DNA of 64,000 nucleotides from Rhizoclosmatium globosum (GCA_002104985.1 MCGO01000020.1:186001-250000); one strand, 5' to 3'; shown: positions 10,106 through 22,243, numbered from the stretch's first letter. Notes: generated by a model not told the origin, from the letters alone. A program made the numbers and translations.

Positions 10106-12113
10106 TTATGCATATAGCTTCCAAAATAGGCGCCACGAATCTTCTGTCCTTCCATCTATGCGAATGGTTTTGCCAATGTCCAAACCAAGCAACCCTAGAA
10201 AGCACCGTACCTCTTTTAAATTATGCACTGGTTCCGCGTTTTTCTCTGTATCGAAACAGCCGATAACTTGATCATTGTTTGCTTTTGTTTCTTGCTTTCT
10301 TTGCGTATCAGCAACAGCTTTCATATCTTCCAGCATCTCCGCCATCAGTTTTGCAACTGCCAAACCGTTCGCATTTCCGATGGTCTCATTCTCTTCCATA
10401 TAGAGCGCAATCAAACACTCAAGATGTTTCCGCTCGTGTCGAGAGTTGTAATCTCCAAGCGGGAGATACGGCCGCCATTCAGAGTCCATATGACACGCAA
10501 CAAACCATAAACAAATCATTCCTTCAAAGGCATCATAAATCGACATGTAAAACACGTCAAAAAATGTCGCGTCGTGTTTCTGAAGATGCGATGTATCTTC
10601 TCCATGAATCAAATAATGAGCGAATTGGAATATTGACAAACTTCGCCATGCCGCATCCACACATTTGTTTAAGACTTGTATCACAAAGTCTCTATTTGAA
10701 ACAGACAGACGGGTTGGTCTGCAAGAGGGTAATGCTGTCGCAAATAGAATCGGACGAAAAAATACTGAATTTGTTGTGTGGTATGCCAAATTCAGGGAGC
10801 ATAGTTCTGAGCCTATCGCCATTGTTTGGGACATGAATCGATCTCTGTCCGATGAGCTGATGCATTGAGGATGTTCAAAGAAAAATAAGTGTGTAATCGG
10901 TGCTGATTCTTGAAGGTGCTTCAGTTGGTTCAAGAGATTTGTGTTGAGAAGCGATGTGAAAAGATCGTGGATATGTGGTGGTGGTAGTGCCCAATGTTGT
11001 TTTACGCGACCAATCAAGTTCCATAATTGTGATCCGATTGGATGGTCAGCATTAGAGAAAATTGGGAACGGATCACATATTGAGTATGGGTATTTGACGT
11101 TCTCAGTCACTGTTGATGAATGCATAGGATTTGACGACAAAGCACGGACCATTGCATAAGCTCTAAAGGTATACCAGAATACACGCCGCCGTTCTTCTCT
11201 TTGGCGTGCTGATAAATGACAGAGCCAAGGCGAATCATCAGGATCAATATGCAGTTGAAGCTCGATCGCAAGGTCCATACTTTTAAACGCAAATAGTTCC
11301 TCAATGTGCTGAAAGCTGTCTCCAGATTCTACAAATGATCACTTATCAGTAGAATTTTGGCTTCATAAAAAAAGGTACCTGTCGCGAATCTGCAAATTAG
11401 GTTGTACGTGATCAATAGGTCCAGTGATGGAGTCAAATCCAAGCGATTCAGAGCCTTCCGTGCTCGCCTGAAATAACCTCCTGCATTTTTAAATCCCTGT
11501 CTTTATATCTGACATATGACCAGGCACATAATATTAAGCTAAAAGGTAATCTTAGAATCAAGTTTGAGTGAAGCAAAGAGCGGAATATCTCACCGGAAGC
11601 CAGCAGGTTTCGTGTAGTAACTGCACAGCATATTCTCTGCGTCGAATCCAGTGGCTCGAGGGAATAAGGCCCCATAGTTGGTGAAGTAGTTGTAAACTAA
11701 CAGCCAATCATCATAGGTGGGTACGAGGTCGATATCTTCCATTTCGGCATTTCCAAAGTCGTATTGAATCATTGGAGTTTCGATGGCATCCATATACAGA
11801 CGGAGGATTGGACCTCGGCTTTGAATGGCATATCGTTGGACAGTCACAGCATCACTTATGGTTGGTTCTACCGTATCACTTCGAACGTACACACACTGGA
11901 CCCTGAGTTTGATGCATCGATCTCAGGGACTTCCATCTGGAAAAGGTTGCATTTGACGTGCGAATCGTGGCAGCGAACACAGGCTTTCTGGCGGGAAATT
12001 GGCGGAGTAAATTCTTTGACCTCGCACGCCTTCTTCGGTCGCTCACATCCTCCGAGTGCTGTGGGGATACACTTGCGCCGGATTGTTGAACAATGTACAC
12101 ACGGCTTGCCCAT
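10106..12113 (-). CDS. Zn2Cys6-type fungal transcription factor
   Basis: Nuclear regulator. From ATG 12113 there are two CxxCx6C half-clusters, PCVHCSTIRRKC and ACVRCHDSHVKC, separated by about 33 residues that contain two more Cys. This is looser than the classical CX2CX6C-X5-12-CX2CX6-8C layout. Then comes an acidic region (YDFGNAEMEDIDLVPTYDDW) and the middle homology (fungal_trans) domain: ARKALNRLDLTPSLDLLI, ESGD.., LFAFKSMDLAIELQLHID and the hallmark REERRRVFWYTF. The C-terminal half (11278-10106) is one long open frame. Introns lie near 11480-11590 and 11340-11380. The frame changes inside a GT-dinucleotide run near 11895 and again near 11480. It sits inside the GT31-PAN array next to two aquaglyceroporins, so local regulation is possible but untested. 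Confidence 0.8.
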
Positions 12114-12254
12114 CAAACACTATTATTGGAAACTTATTTAAGTATAGCAAAAAATATAATCATATATCTATAGGATGGGATATTTATTTGAAGATATGGT
12201 CAGATTGCGGTTGCACTTAGGAGTTCACGTTTATTGTGGCATCCGCTGACGAGC

Positions 12255-13223
12255 TCATGGCGGATATCTTAGTGATACACTGGTTGCTTTGTACAGCACA
12301 TAATGCAATGCCGCTCCAAGCTGCGCTCCAACAATTGGACCAAGAATATACACCCAAAACCCATTCCGCGGTCCTGGAATTGCTATCTGTCCCCATCCAA
12401 CCGCCAATGCAACTAACCGAGGCGCAAAATCTCTGACGGGATTAAATCCAGCTTGAGTGATTGGTGCCAATACTGAAATTAGCGATGTCACCGTGCATCC
12501 AATCAGTACAGGTACAATGTGTGGCGAAATTGACGTATTCTTCTTGTCAATCAGCGAAAGAATTACAAAGAGGAGTATCGCAGTGCCAACCATTTCAGTC
12601 AGAAACGCAAGACCTGGAGACACAAAAGACTGGAGTGATGCAATATGTTCTGGACTCGATTCCACTGGAATTGGGAAACAGCGGGATTTGGAAAGTACTA
12701 ATATAATATAATTCACAGCTTTGAACCTTGAAGCACTGATTCGGAATTTTGGGGGTGTGAGGGCACGCACCTGTCCAAAGATCAATGCACTCCTTTCCGA
12801 TACCAGCTGCTCCCCTAACAATCCCACTCATTGCCTCAAAACGTGCTATTGTACTTGAATAGAGGCCATAATTCAGCCCAGCCGCACAAATAGCCCCAGC
12901 AAATTGAGCGACAAAGTATCCAGCAACATTGCTCCATGGAAAAGAGTGCCAAACGGCGAATACAAGTGTGACAGCTGGATTTAAGTGAGCACCACTAATG
13001 TCCGCTGTAGTATAGATTGCGAGAGTCACTCCAAGCCCGTTGACAGCTGCGACTTGACCAAGTCCAACAAGGGCTCCTGCAATCGGGCCAGACGAGTTTG
13101 CGGTAACAGCAAAGAATACCATGATGAAAGTTCCGAGAAACTCTGCCAAATACTCATGATCAATATTAGCTACAAGGAGTGAGAAGGTCTGTGGGACAAT
13201 GACACCTTTCGAGCTTGGTCCAT
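12255..13223 (-). CDS. Aquaglyceroporin (MIP family), copy 1
   Basis: Membrane channel for water, glycerol or small solutes. A mini-exon (13206-13223, MDQARK) is joined over a 53-bp intron to YLAEFLGTFIMVFFAV. The first NPA loop is SGAHLNPAVT, followed by FPWSNVAGYFVAQFAGA; the second half has VGTAILLFVILSLIDKKN and the second loop GFNPVRDFAPRL. The Asp after the Arg of the second loop is typical of glycerol facilitators rather than strict water channels. The second loop reads NPV instead of NPA. An intron interrupts before YFPNP. Two single-base frame changes (near 12700 and 12800) break what is otherwise full-length homology to copy 2. The neighbour at 13331-14320 is a tandem duplicate. Confidence 0.85.
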
Positions 13224-13330
13224 TTGTGAAAAGATTCGTGTATTACAATACTATACGAAGCAATTGACATAAAATTATGAGATTTATTCTCAATCTAAAT
13301 GAGGTTCATAAACTCTCGGGGCTTTCTAAA

Positions 13331-14320
13331 CTAAACAGACTTCAATTCGTGATGCTCATCCTCAACTCTTCCAGATGGCAAAGCGAATTCGTCGTTCACG
13401 CCAAACTTGAACAACACATAGTGGAAAGCAGCACCAACTTGTGCTCCGACAATCGGTCCAACAATGTAAACCCAGAACCCATTCTGTGGTCCGGGAATCG
13501 CAATCTTGCCCCAACCAGCCGCCAAAGCAACCAACCGTGGTGCGAAATCTCGTGTTGGGTTAAGTCCAGCTTGTGAAATCGGAGCCAAAACAGCGACAAT
13601 CGCAAAAACGGTCGCTCCAATAAATAATGGGATCAGTGGAGGAGAAATTGAAGCGTTTTTCTTGTCAATCAGGCAGAGAATGATGAGCATTAAGATTGCT
13701 GTTCCGACACATTCCGAAGCAAACGCAAGACCGGGAGTTACATGAGCCTGCAAGGTTGCCAAGATTTCTGGGCTCGCACCAGCTGGAATAATGTATGAGG
13801 CTGGATTTGGAAAGTACTGGTAGTCATGTATATCAGGTTTGGACGTTGAAAGCTGTCAGCACTCACTTCACCAAAGATCATGGCCGTCCGTTCTGAGCCC
13901 GGAGATCCTCGAACGATTCCATTAAGCTCTTCATAGCGGCTGACAGTACTTGAATAGAGACCATAGTTCAAGCCGGCAGCACATAAAGCCCCGATAAATT
14001 GAGCGGCAATGTATCCAACGACATTGCTCCATGGAAATGATGCCCAGGCTGCCAGTGCAATAGTTACAGCTGGATTCAAGTGAGCACCACTGATGTAGCC
14101 GGTACAATAGATGGCCAAAGTGACTCCCAGCCCGTCAATTACTGCACCGTCACTTCCGACAAGTCCTCCCGCAATGGAACCCGCAGAGTTCTGGAGCAGA
14201 GCAAAGAACACATAAATGAAAGTGCCGACAAATTCAGCAAAATACTGTCATCAGTAGTCAGTTCAGGCAAAGGCAGATATACGAGGTACAAACGGTTCGC
14301 AAAGCAGTCTTCATCTCCAT
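13331..14320 (-). CDS. Aquaglyceroporin (MIP family), copy 2
   Basis: Intact three-exon gene. A mini-exon at 14294-14320 (MEMKTALRT), exon 2 at 13867-14244 and exon 3 at 13331-13816 total 891 nt, giving 296 aa. The first loop is SGAHLNPAVT, and the second loop LNPTRDFAPRL has Thr in place of Ala and the glycerol-facilitator Asp. Six membrane spans are readable, including YFAEFVGTFIYVFFALL, VGYIAAQFIGALCAA, VGTAILMLIILCLI and FWVYIVGPIVGAQVGAAF. The C-terminus is short, acidic and His-containing. Intron positions match copy 1, showing duplication. Both copies are transcribed in the same direction, so they may be co-regulated. Confidence 0.9.
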
Positions 14321-14433
14321 GTTTCAACTCCAAAAAAGAAAAAACAATATCTCATGGGGTCAAGCCTTGAGAAATCTTATTAAATATTTGACTGATTGTA
14401 GAAGTAAATATCCTGTTATTTTCCCCAAAAAGA

Positions 14434-15926
14434 TTAAAAGCGAACACCGTTCCGTGTCCCATTTCCAACACCCATCACTCCCGCCAAAGGATCCTCGCAT
14501 TTATACCGTTCCAGCAACACTCCACCCCACATACCATCTCTATTCTCCATTTTTCCAGGTCCGTATTTCATCCAACACCAATGTGTCGCGATATCATAAG
14601 TCCATCCAACACATTTCTCATCTTCCTCACAAGCAGAAAGGCATAATTCAGGCGAAGTTACTTCTTGATACTGAACAGCACGTCCCCTTACGTCCGTATT
14701 ATTCTGCATCCGCAATTCATTCGCCGTGACGCGAATTCGAGGATCTTCCGTGTGTAAATATTGATACAAATCTGCCATTGTAACCACATCAAACACCCCC
14801 GCCTCACTCTCCTCCTCCTTCCTCGTCTTCTCAACTCCACGATTCCTAGCAGAAACCCACCTCTGCACGTCCCACAACGCCTGCACCTGTCGCGGAAGTG
14901 CATGATGAAACACAAACGGAATACTACACCCACGATCCGGCCACACAAACTGCGCGTTTGGTGGAAGCCCGTAAAATCCTTCTCGGTGTTGAACGAGTAC
15001 ACCCGCGTCTCGCATACAGAGACCGACTCGGATATCACCTGCCCAACATGATTTGTATTTTAAAGTACATGCGTCGATGTTGGCGCGGGATAAGGCTCCA
15101 CGGGAGATGACGATTCCGGCTCCGCCTTGTGCGAAGCGTGGGCCTGGCCGAATTCTTTTACACCATCGCATCCTTTGAAGCGGTTGATTGGCCAATGTAG
15201 TATGGGAGGCTTGCGTCGAGAGTGGCTCTGTTTTATAATCAGATGTTGATAGGAGGAAGAATGCTGATTTACAGATATGCAGCCAGATTTTCAAGAAATA
15301 CGAATGAGTCATCGTCAAACATGATGTACCAATCGGCATTAGGATATCGCGTTTGTAGCAGCTGGAATGCAGGTAGGTTCTTGTGGCATCTAACGTCCTT
15401 GTGTTATGCGATTAGTTAAAATAAAATCAGGATGGATAAGAATCACAATTTACCATCCTTTTGACTTTGCATGTTGTCCCGCAACTGATTGGTCTTTCTC
15501 TAAAACACCTCGTCTTGCCAGTAACCTCTGCGATTCTTTCACTCGCAATCTTTCTTGCGCTGCTTCATACACTCCATTATACACGTCTTCTACGACAACC
15601 TCCCCGATTTTGTGGCCCGGAGCTTCGGCGACAACGAGTAAGTTTGACACGTCCTTCAGAAATGTGAGAATTTGGATTGCCGACCGCGAAGCTGCCGTTT
15701 CTGAGCCTGTTTTGAGAGCGATTGCAATGTTGGGGTATTTTCCGCGTGTCGGTTTCAGCTGTTGTGAGTGCTGGGAGTTGTTGACAAGGGGGTTTCGTTC
15801 CAGACCATCATTGACAAGAGGAAGTACTGGGTTCTGATTCCGCGCGAATTCGAGAATCGATATGACTGCCAAAAGAAGGAGGATTGTGACAGTAACGAGG
15901 GCTGAGCGGGGCGTTACGAGCCGCAT
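14434..15926 (-). CDS. Fringe/GT31-like glycosyltransferase with PAN-like tail (copy B), several frame breaks
   Basis: Minus-strand member of the array. Start ATG 15926 is followed by a type II anchor (VTVTILLLLAVISILEF). The GT31 segments are YPNIAIALKTGSETA, LLVVAEAPG, MFDDDSFVFLEN with an intact DDD motif, AQGGAGIVISRGAL and CWAGDIRVGLCMRDAGVLV, then the PAN-like part CLSACEEDEKCVGWTYD and WCWMKYGPGK. After the intron near 15390-15460 the frame changes near 15260, 15180 and 15140, each by one base. The pattern is unlike copies A and E, so this copy may be decaying, or the sequence may be noisy. It is divergent from copy C with 157 bp between start codons, a likely shared promoter. Confidence 0.75.
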
Positions 15927-16083
15927 TCCTTTCCAGCAGATTTTGCAAGATTTTGACAGGGCCACACAAGCTGGGAGTACAAAAGAACAAATCAAGCAAT
16001 AAATTCACAATTATGGAGAGGTAAATTGAGTTGAATTAAAGATTGTGATTCAGTTAAGGATAAGTTGTTTTGGAAACAATTCA

Positions 16084-17550
16084 ATGCGAACTGAGAAGGT
16101 CATTGCCGTTGCTGCCTGCTTGATCGCCCTGATCCTTCTTGGCCTTCTCACGATCCAACAATTTGAATCAGTTAAAGAAGAGCCGCGGCCGTTTGTTGCC
16201 AATAATGACGCTGTAGTTCAATCAGATGACGTATCCATCGCAGTAGGCATCAGGGCCTCAAAGGACTCCAACGTTGCCCTTCTTCTTCTGACAGCACTTT
16301 CAAATACCGAAAATATTGTTGTCTTTGCTGATCCGCCAGTCGACGTTCCCAAATTGGGGCGTGTTGAGATTGTTGATGCTGTCACAGACTTGATTGCAAA
16401 GACAAAGAAGGCGATTAGGGCTGAGTCAAATAGGGAGGACGATGAAGAGGAAGAGGAGCAAATCGATGAAGGAGAATCTGTTCAGAAGCGGCTTCAAAGG
16501 AGGCAGGATCAAAATGAGCTTGGTGAAGATGATGTGAATGGATTTCGAGAAGGTTACGATGCGGATATGCCCGAGGAAGGTGCGGCCCAACTAGATCGGC
16601 CGTTTATTCCTCCAGCCCAAGTTGTCATCAAACCGATGACAAGGCCATATCGTGAACTAAAGAAGGAGGAAATCGATAGACAGAAACACCTACCTGCACT
16701 CAAACATTTAGCCGCGAAATATCCTGCATCCGATTGGTACCTTCTGATTGACGCCAATTCGTTTCCGTTCATGGATAACATGAAGAAACATTTGAAAGAT
16801 ATGGATCCTGAGGAACCGGTATTTACGGGTCAAGGAATGCTTTGGTCTGGGTGTGGATACAAAGAACTCGGAAAAGGGCCAACGATGGCGGCTGGAGAAG
16901 GGGGTGTGCTTGTTAGCCGTGGGGCCATGCGAAAACTCATAGAGCGAGTAGACAAGTGTATCATCAAATATCAATCATGCTGGGGTATGTGACACTTGCA
17001 TTCGATACGACGACTTTAACTTGATTCCATAGCGGGAGACATACGGCTCGCGTTGTGCTTAAATGAGGATGGGATAAAACTAACGGGGGCAAACACGCTC
17101 ATTACAAACTCGTAAGCAGCTAATCCAGACTTAAAATTGGGTTTTCTAACGTTCTTTATAGTCCAAGCCAAAAAGACTTTACTTTCAATGACGACCCTTG
17201 TCTTCGCCCAAGCGTCTTGGGAAAAGTCTCTCCAAAAGACGTGCAGTCGCTTTACGAACTACAACAACAAAGCCCTGACGGCATTGTAACCATTGCTGAA
17301 ATCTACAAACTATTTTATCCAATAGCGGAGACGTGAAGCAGGACATTGATCGACCTGGAGGTGATATACGCGATTTGAAGGTTACCAGCGAGGAAGAATG
17401 TAATGCGCGTGCATAAATGAGGAGAAGTGTTCAGCTTGGGTTTTAACAAAGAACAATAAGTGCTTGCTCAAAAAGGGACCCAGAAAAGAAACAGAACAGA
17501 AGGGAAGTCGAAGTAGAGTATTGCTTGATCGGTACATGTGCCGAAAATAA
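16084..17550 (+). CDS. GT31-PAN paralogue lacking the DxD motif (copy C, probable pseudoenzyme)
   Basis: Start ATG 16084, then a TM segment (VIAVAACLIALILLGLLTI). The GT31 fold is recognisable (VSIAVGIRASK, IVVFADPP, GEGGVLVSRGAMRKL, CW-AGDIRLALCLNEDG), but the DDD site of the family reads LLIDANSFPFMDN, so two of three metal-binding acids are gone. An acidic insertion (EDDEEEEEQIDEGE) precedes it. The intron found at the HKNLP site of the other copies is absent; introns are 16985-17032 and 17112-17161. The tail has the conserved DIDRPGGDIRDL motif and a PAN-like domain (CSAWVLTKNNKCLLKKGP), reached after single-base frame changes near 17325 and 17420. A role as a non-catalytic partner of other copies is inference. 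Confidence 0.75.
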
Positions 17551-17810
17551 AGGCATTATCTCGTTATCGAGTGGTTAGCTTGCCATTCGCCATATATTTG
17601 GTAAAACTTTAAAAAATCCCTATAGCCTCAATAAGTCTCAGCAAGACATCCTCACATTAAACTCCACAGCCATTGAAAACCCTCACTGAAAGCTTTCTAT
17701 ACTCGATCATTAGGTGCAGTTGCTTGATGAACTCGTTGATTCCAAATATTTGCATGGCTTAATCCGCGATATGTTTCAAGTATAGGCAGCTCACTAGACG
17801 GTTTGATACA

Positions 17811-18675
17811 TTGTTGTCAAGCAAATATTTCGCTATTCAATCACTACGAAGGGCGATTGGACCTCCTGAAACCCCTATGAAGGAAGACGAAGATTTTACT
17901 ACTTGCTGCACAGATACAGAAAGGGCATTCATTTGCGCACCTCCCAATTACCAGAGTATTCTTCTTGAAAAATATTGGTCATCTCGATCGATAACTGGAT
18001 TGAAAGTCCGTTCTCATTGTATGTTCTCTAAAGGACTTGGACTTTCTGCATCTCACTGTATGACCATCTATTTCTCTATGACATTGGGAAGATGACAAAG
18101 CTCCGATCAATTACTTGGATAAATGCATTATTGATCGTGGGTTTCCAGCAGAAATGAGATTTCTGACGGACTTGAGATATCTTGAAATTACGAACTGCAA
18201 ATACGAAGGATTGTTTCCGGAGGTGCTATTCTCTTTAATGGTTACAGCGTTTGAATTTCGAGAACATATCGCTGTATGGTCCACTTTCAGCTTTGTTGGT
18301 TCATTAACCAATTTGAGGCTCCTAATCCTTCGAGGTACATCCCTGTCAGGCAGTATTCCTAGCGAAATTGGAAATTTGGTCAATTTGAGGAATCTGTGCT
18401 TGGAAAAGAGTCAGTTCTCAGGAACTATACCGTCATCTATTGGGATGTTAACTCTGTTGCATACCTTAATTCTGAAGTCAAACAAGCTCGAGGGTAATGT
18501 TCCTCGAGAGCTACTTAATCTTACCCTCCTCCATACTTGTGATTTGAGATTTAACGAAGGACTGAGTTGTGATTTTGAGTTTCCTTTATTGCAATTGGGA
18601 AATGATAAGGATGTGGATAAAAGCGACGACGAAAGCGACGATGACGATGAGCTTTCGGATGGGTTTGGGAATTAA
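17811..18675 (+). CDS. LRR protein with acidic tail, possibly truncated
   Basis: The first open part (17811-18095, LLSSKYFAIQSLRRAIGP) resembles the post-F-box linker of the LRR gene at 3.1-3.8 kb. The main frame (18115-18675) encodes LRRs (LTNLRLLILRGTSLSGSIP, IGNLVNLRNLCLEKSQFSG, TIPSSIGMLTLLHTLILK, KLEGNVPRELLNL) and ends in DKDVDKSDDESDDDDELSDG. The two parts are in different frames near 18095-18115, with no convincing intron, and no clear F-box start is visible upstream. It separates GT31-PAN copies C and D. This is either a decayed member of the F-box/LRR family or a gene with an unresolved 5' end. Confidence 0.55.
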
Positions 18676-18787
18676 GTTATTTTTATTATATTTAATTCTT
18701 TCATCAATCAATCTTGTTCCCTTTTGTTTGTTTTTTCCATTTCTGGAACACAGTGCCTGACACGCATTCAAAACCAAGTCAGCTACA

Positions 18788-20423
18788 ATGCTCTCGATCC
18801 GTCTACAAAAGGCGATTGCCTTTATACTCTCCATTTTCTTTCTACTATCCGTTCTCTACATGTTCCTACCCACATACCTCCTGAAGGACTTCATCTACTC
18901 CCTCTATCCAACGCCGCAACCTCCTCGCATCGTCCATGCTGCATACAACGGGAAACAACCTACATTCGCAGTTGCCGTTAAGACAACCGCCGATCGTATG
19001 GATGACTACCTCCCTGTCCTCTTTGAGACGTCTCTCTCACCCATTCCAATGGAGAACATTATCGTGATGGGTGATGGAAAGGGAGACAAGAACGTTGGCG
19101 AAATCAAGGTTTTGGATGTCTATGATGGGCTGTATGAACGCACAAAGAAGCGGATGTTGTGGAGACAGGATCTGTTGGACGAAATGGTTCCAGAGTACTT
19201 GGCTGGAAAGGAAGATGCCATGGTTCAACCAGATGGATTCGATGAAAACCATGCATTGCGAAGGCGGAGTGTCGATTTAGATGGATCAGCCCCAGTTGCG
19301 GCTGACCTGAACAATCGCTTGCGAAAACGTGATGCGGGTGAAGATTACGATAAAAGCAAGACGAAGGAAACGGGAGAGAAAATGAAGATTGAATCATCCC
19401 TCATCGATCCTCACAAGAATTTGGCTGGTCTTCAGTTGCTTGGGGATCGTTACTTGGACAAGGGAGTCGATTGGTACTTTTTGATTCAAGACGATACGTA
19501 CATTGTGCTGCCGAATGTATTCGATTTGTTGAAGGGCTGGATCCTGAAAAGCAATATTATATCGGGAAACCAACGGATTGGAAGGTTTGTTCTCTTGCTT
19601 CGCTGAAGCTAGCTCAATACTCAAACTTGAGAATAGGGTTGCGATAATGTGCACGAAGCTGGAAAGGGCCCTGTCATTGCTGTTGGATCCGCTGGTGTTT
19701 TGGTATCGAGAGGAGGAATGCGAGCCCTGATGAACGTGATTGACAACTGCATCCTGAAATACCGGTCATGCTTTGGTAATTGAATTGTCGCTTTGACCGT
19801 CAATGGGACAAAAGCTTATACCTATTCACTTGTAGGAGGCGACATTCGAACGGGTCTTTGTTTCCGTGATGCAGGAATTCTTCTGACTTGGGATAATTCA
19901 TTCTTCCTTTCAAGGTATGTTCTCAGGTTTTAGTTTCTTCGGTAAAGCTGAGTGAGCCTTTAGTCCATACGATGAAGAATTCCAATACCCAGACGAACCT
20001 TGCGAAGAGCCAAAGACATTCAAAACTTCTTTCCTGGACGATATGGAAGATATCCATGCTCTCTCTGTCGCGTCGGCTTCTCAACGAAACAGTACACTCT
20101 CCACAGGTCAAATTTATCGAAAAGTTTCTGCATCAATGAACATTCAATCCAAAAACGTTGATCGGCCAGGAGGAGAATACCGTGTACTTCGTATTGCAGA
20201 TGCAAAAACTTGCGAACGAGCGTGTTTGAAAGATGTTGGAAAATGTGTTGGATGGGTTGTGGACCGCACCAAAAAGTGTCTGCTGAAGAGCACACCTGGA
20301 GCAGCCAAGAAACGAAAAGGGTACATGAGTGGAGTTATTGTCAGTCGGTATCAATGTCGGAAACCGAAAACGTATGCACTGCATTTGGATAAGAAACCGC
20401 AGCATGGAGGAAAGATGGGATAG
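18788..20423 (+). CDS. Fringe/GT31-like glycosyltransferase with PAN-like tail (copy D)
   Basis: From ATG 18788: a type II anchor (AIAFILSIFFLLSVLYMFL), then GT31 segments QPTFAVAVKTTADRM, ENIIVMGDGKG, LIQDDTYIVLPN, VGSAGVLVSRGGMRAL and CFG-GDIRTGLCFRDAG. The DDD site reads QDD, keeping the last two acids. A ~90-residue charged insertion (LRRRSVDLDG to MKIESSL) lies before DPHKNLAGL. A one-base frame change near 19535 precedes EKQYYIGKPTDWK. Introns follow at about 19583-19634, 19775-19837 and 19916-19963. The tail has NVDRPGGEYRVL and a PAN-like domain (CERACLKDVGKCVGWVVD, CLLKSTPG), then a His/Lys-rich end. Same direction as copies C, E and F. Confidence 0.82.
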
Positions 20424-20621
20424 GTGGTTTTTAAGAATAAAGAAGAAACCTGTAATTCTGAAACAATTGCTTTTTTGGTGTATGACTACAAACCGAGTCG
20501 TTAGTGGAAACAATCACGATTCCTTGGTGCGTGAGAAGTAAGAGCTATTTTGGATGGTTTAATTGAAGCGAGGACAGCCAAGAAATGTGGGTGCCAAGAA
20601 ACATAAGTTTAGAAATCGAGC

Positions 20622-22112
20622 ATGAAACCTGCACAAGCCTCAACAAGGCTGATACCACCGATGCGAAAGGGTCTTGCAGCATCCATCATCGCCAGTCTTC
20701 TCCTTGTCCTCATTGTTTATACCTTTGGAAGCAGACTGGAACCTCGGTCGCCATCGTTCGAGGCTGAAACCTTTTCGGCCAAAATGCAGCGCCTCCAGTC
20801 AGACAATCACCTTCTCCGTCCTCAGAAACCATCTACAAAACACCCGAAAAGCAATCGATTCGCCCAATTTGCAGTTGCCCTCAAAACAGGTGGCGAAACT
20901 CTCCACGAAAGAGTTCCAATGCAGCTGCTCACGTTCCTCTCTGAAGTGGACAATATCGTCCTTATTGGCGATACTTCTGCAAAGATTGGAGAGAGGAATG
21001 TCGTCGATGTGTACACTGATCTGTATGCCAAGACACGGAAGAAGTTGGGCATTGTCGAAGTGGGTGCTGAGGATGAACCTTTCAAACGGACAATCAAAAA
21101 GGAGGACGTCAATGCTTTCAAGAATCAAGGACAAGGGAAGCGTGTTATCAGTGGTCAAGATGTCAGTACGGATGGATGGTAAGCTGATTGGGCTGATGAA
21201 TGAAACCTTATCATCACTGCAGGCAAGCTGATGCTCACAAGAATCTACCTGGTTTCCAAGTTTTAGTCGAAACATATCCAGATGCGGATTGGTACCTCAT
21301 GATTGATGATGATACGTATGTAGTTATGGACAACCTTGCACAATATTTGGAAGCGAAGAACCCCAATGAGCCACATTTTATCGGGAGGAATAATTACTTC
21401 AAGGTTTGTCGCGTTAATCTTTAATCCAATATTGATGCTGATAATTCCTGAAATTCAGGGTTGTGATGGCGTGACTCAGTTTCATACTGGACCTGGTGCT
21501 GGCACTGCGGAACATCCATACATCGCCCAAGGAGGATCTGGAATCATCATATCTCGCGGTGCAATGAAGAAAATGACGAAGGGGTTGAACCAATGTATAA
21601 TCAAGTACCAGAACTGTTGGGCAGGGGACATCCGAACGGCTCTGTGTCTCAGAGACAATGGAGTAGTTGTCAGTTGGGGCGACGGATTTTACGAAAATCC
21701 TCCACTCGATGAAATTAGGTTTCCAGATGATCCTTGCTCCCTTCCCAATACGTTTCACCATGTGCTTCCTTCGCAAATGCAGACGCTATACGAAGTTGAA
21801 CGAGAGAATTGGAATTTTAGAGGTACCTTGACAACGACGATGGATCGGATATTTGCGGCATTTCATTCCAGTGAATCATTTGTCGAGAAGGATACGAATC
21901 GGCCTGATGGAGATATCGAAGTGCATAATGATGTGGAAACTGCCGACAAATGCCAAAATCTTTGCACGAAAGTGCAATTTTGCTTGGCGTGGACATTTGA
22001 CGAAATCGGAGGACATTGTCGGCTAAAGAATCGCTTGGGTGAGCCTAAATCTGGACTGAAAGGGTACACGTCTGGTGTGATTGGAGGGCGTTATACTTGC
22101 AAGAGAGTGTGA
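20622..22112 (+). CDS. Fringe/GT31-like glycosyltransferase with PAN-like tail (copy E, intact)
   Basis: Best-preserved member. Exons 20622-21178, 21223-21403 and 21459-22112 total 1,392 nt, giving 463 aa with no frame break. N-terminal anchor GLAASIIASLLLVLIVYTF; GT31 domain with FAQFAVALKTGGETL, NIVLIGDTS, the catalytic-site motif LMIDDDTYVVMDN, IAQGGSGIIISRGAMKKM, and CWAGDIRTALCLRDNGVVV; then FHHVLPSQMQTLYE. The motif DTNRPDGDIEV introduces the PAN/apple-like domain (CQNLCTKVQFCLAWTFDE, CRLKNRLGE, GYTSGVIGGRYTC). The split W codon at the first intron and the YFK/GCDG junction at the second are shared with copy F, its tandem duplicate 130 bp downstream. Golgi location is inferred from the topology; the reaction is not known. 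Confidence 0.9.
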
Positions 22113-22243
22113 ACTTTTGTATTGACCTCTTGCCTGCATTGAAAGCAATAATTGTTTGATTCTCTGCATGACAAACACAACTGCAGAGTTTCTTGTATTC
22201 TTCATCATAAACATTATTAATTAGCAGATCATTGAAACGAAAA

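Noticed and set aside
17560..17640. Possible tRNA (ATCTCGTTATCGAGTGGTTAGCTT stem-like stretch)
   Set aside because: No GGTTCGA T-arm or complete cloverleaf could be drawn.
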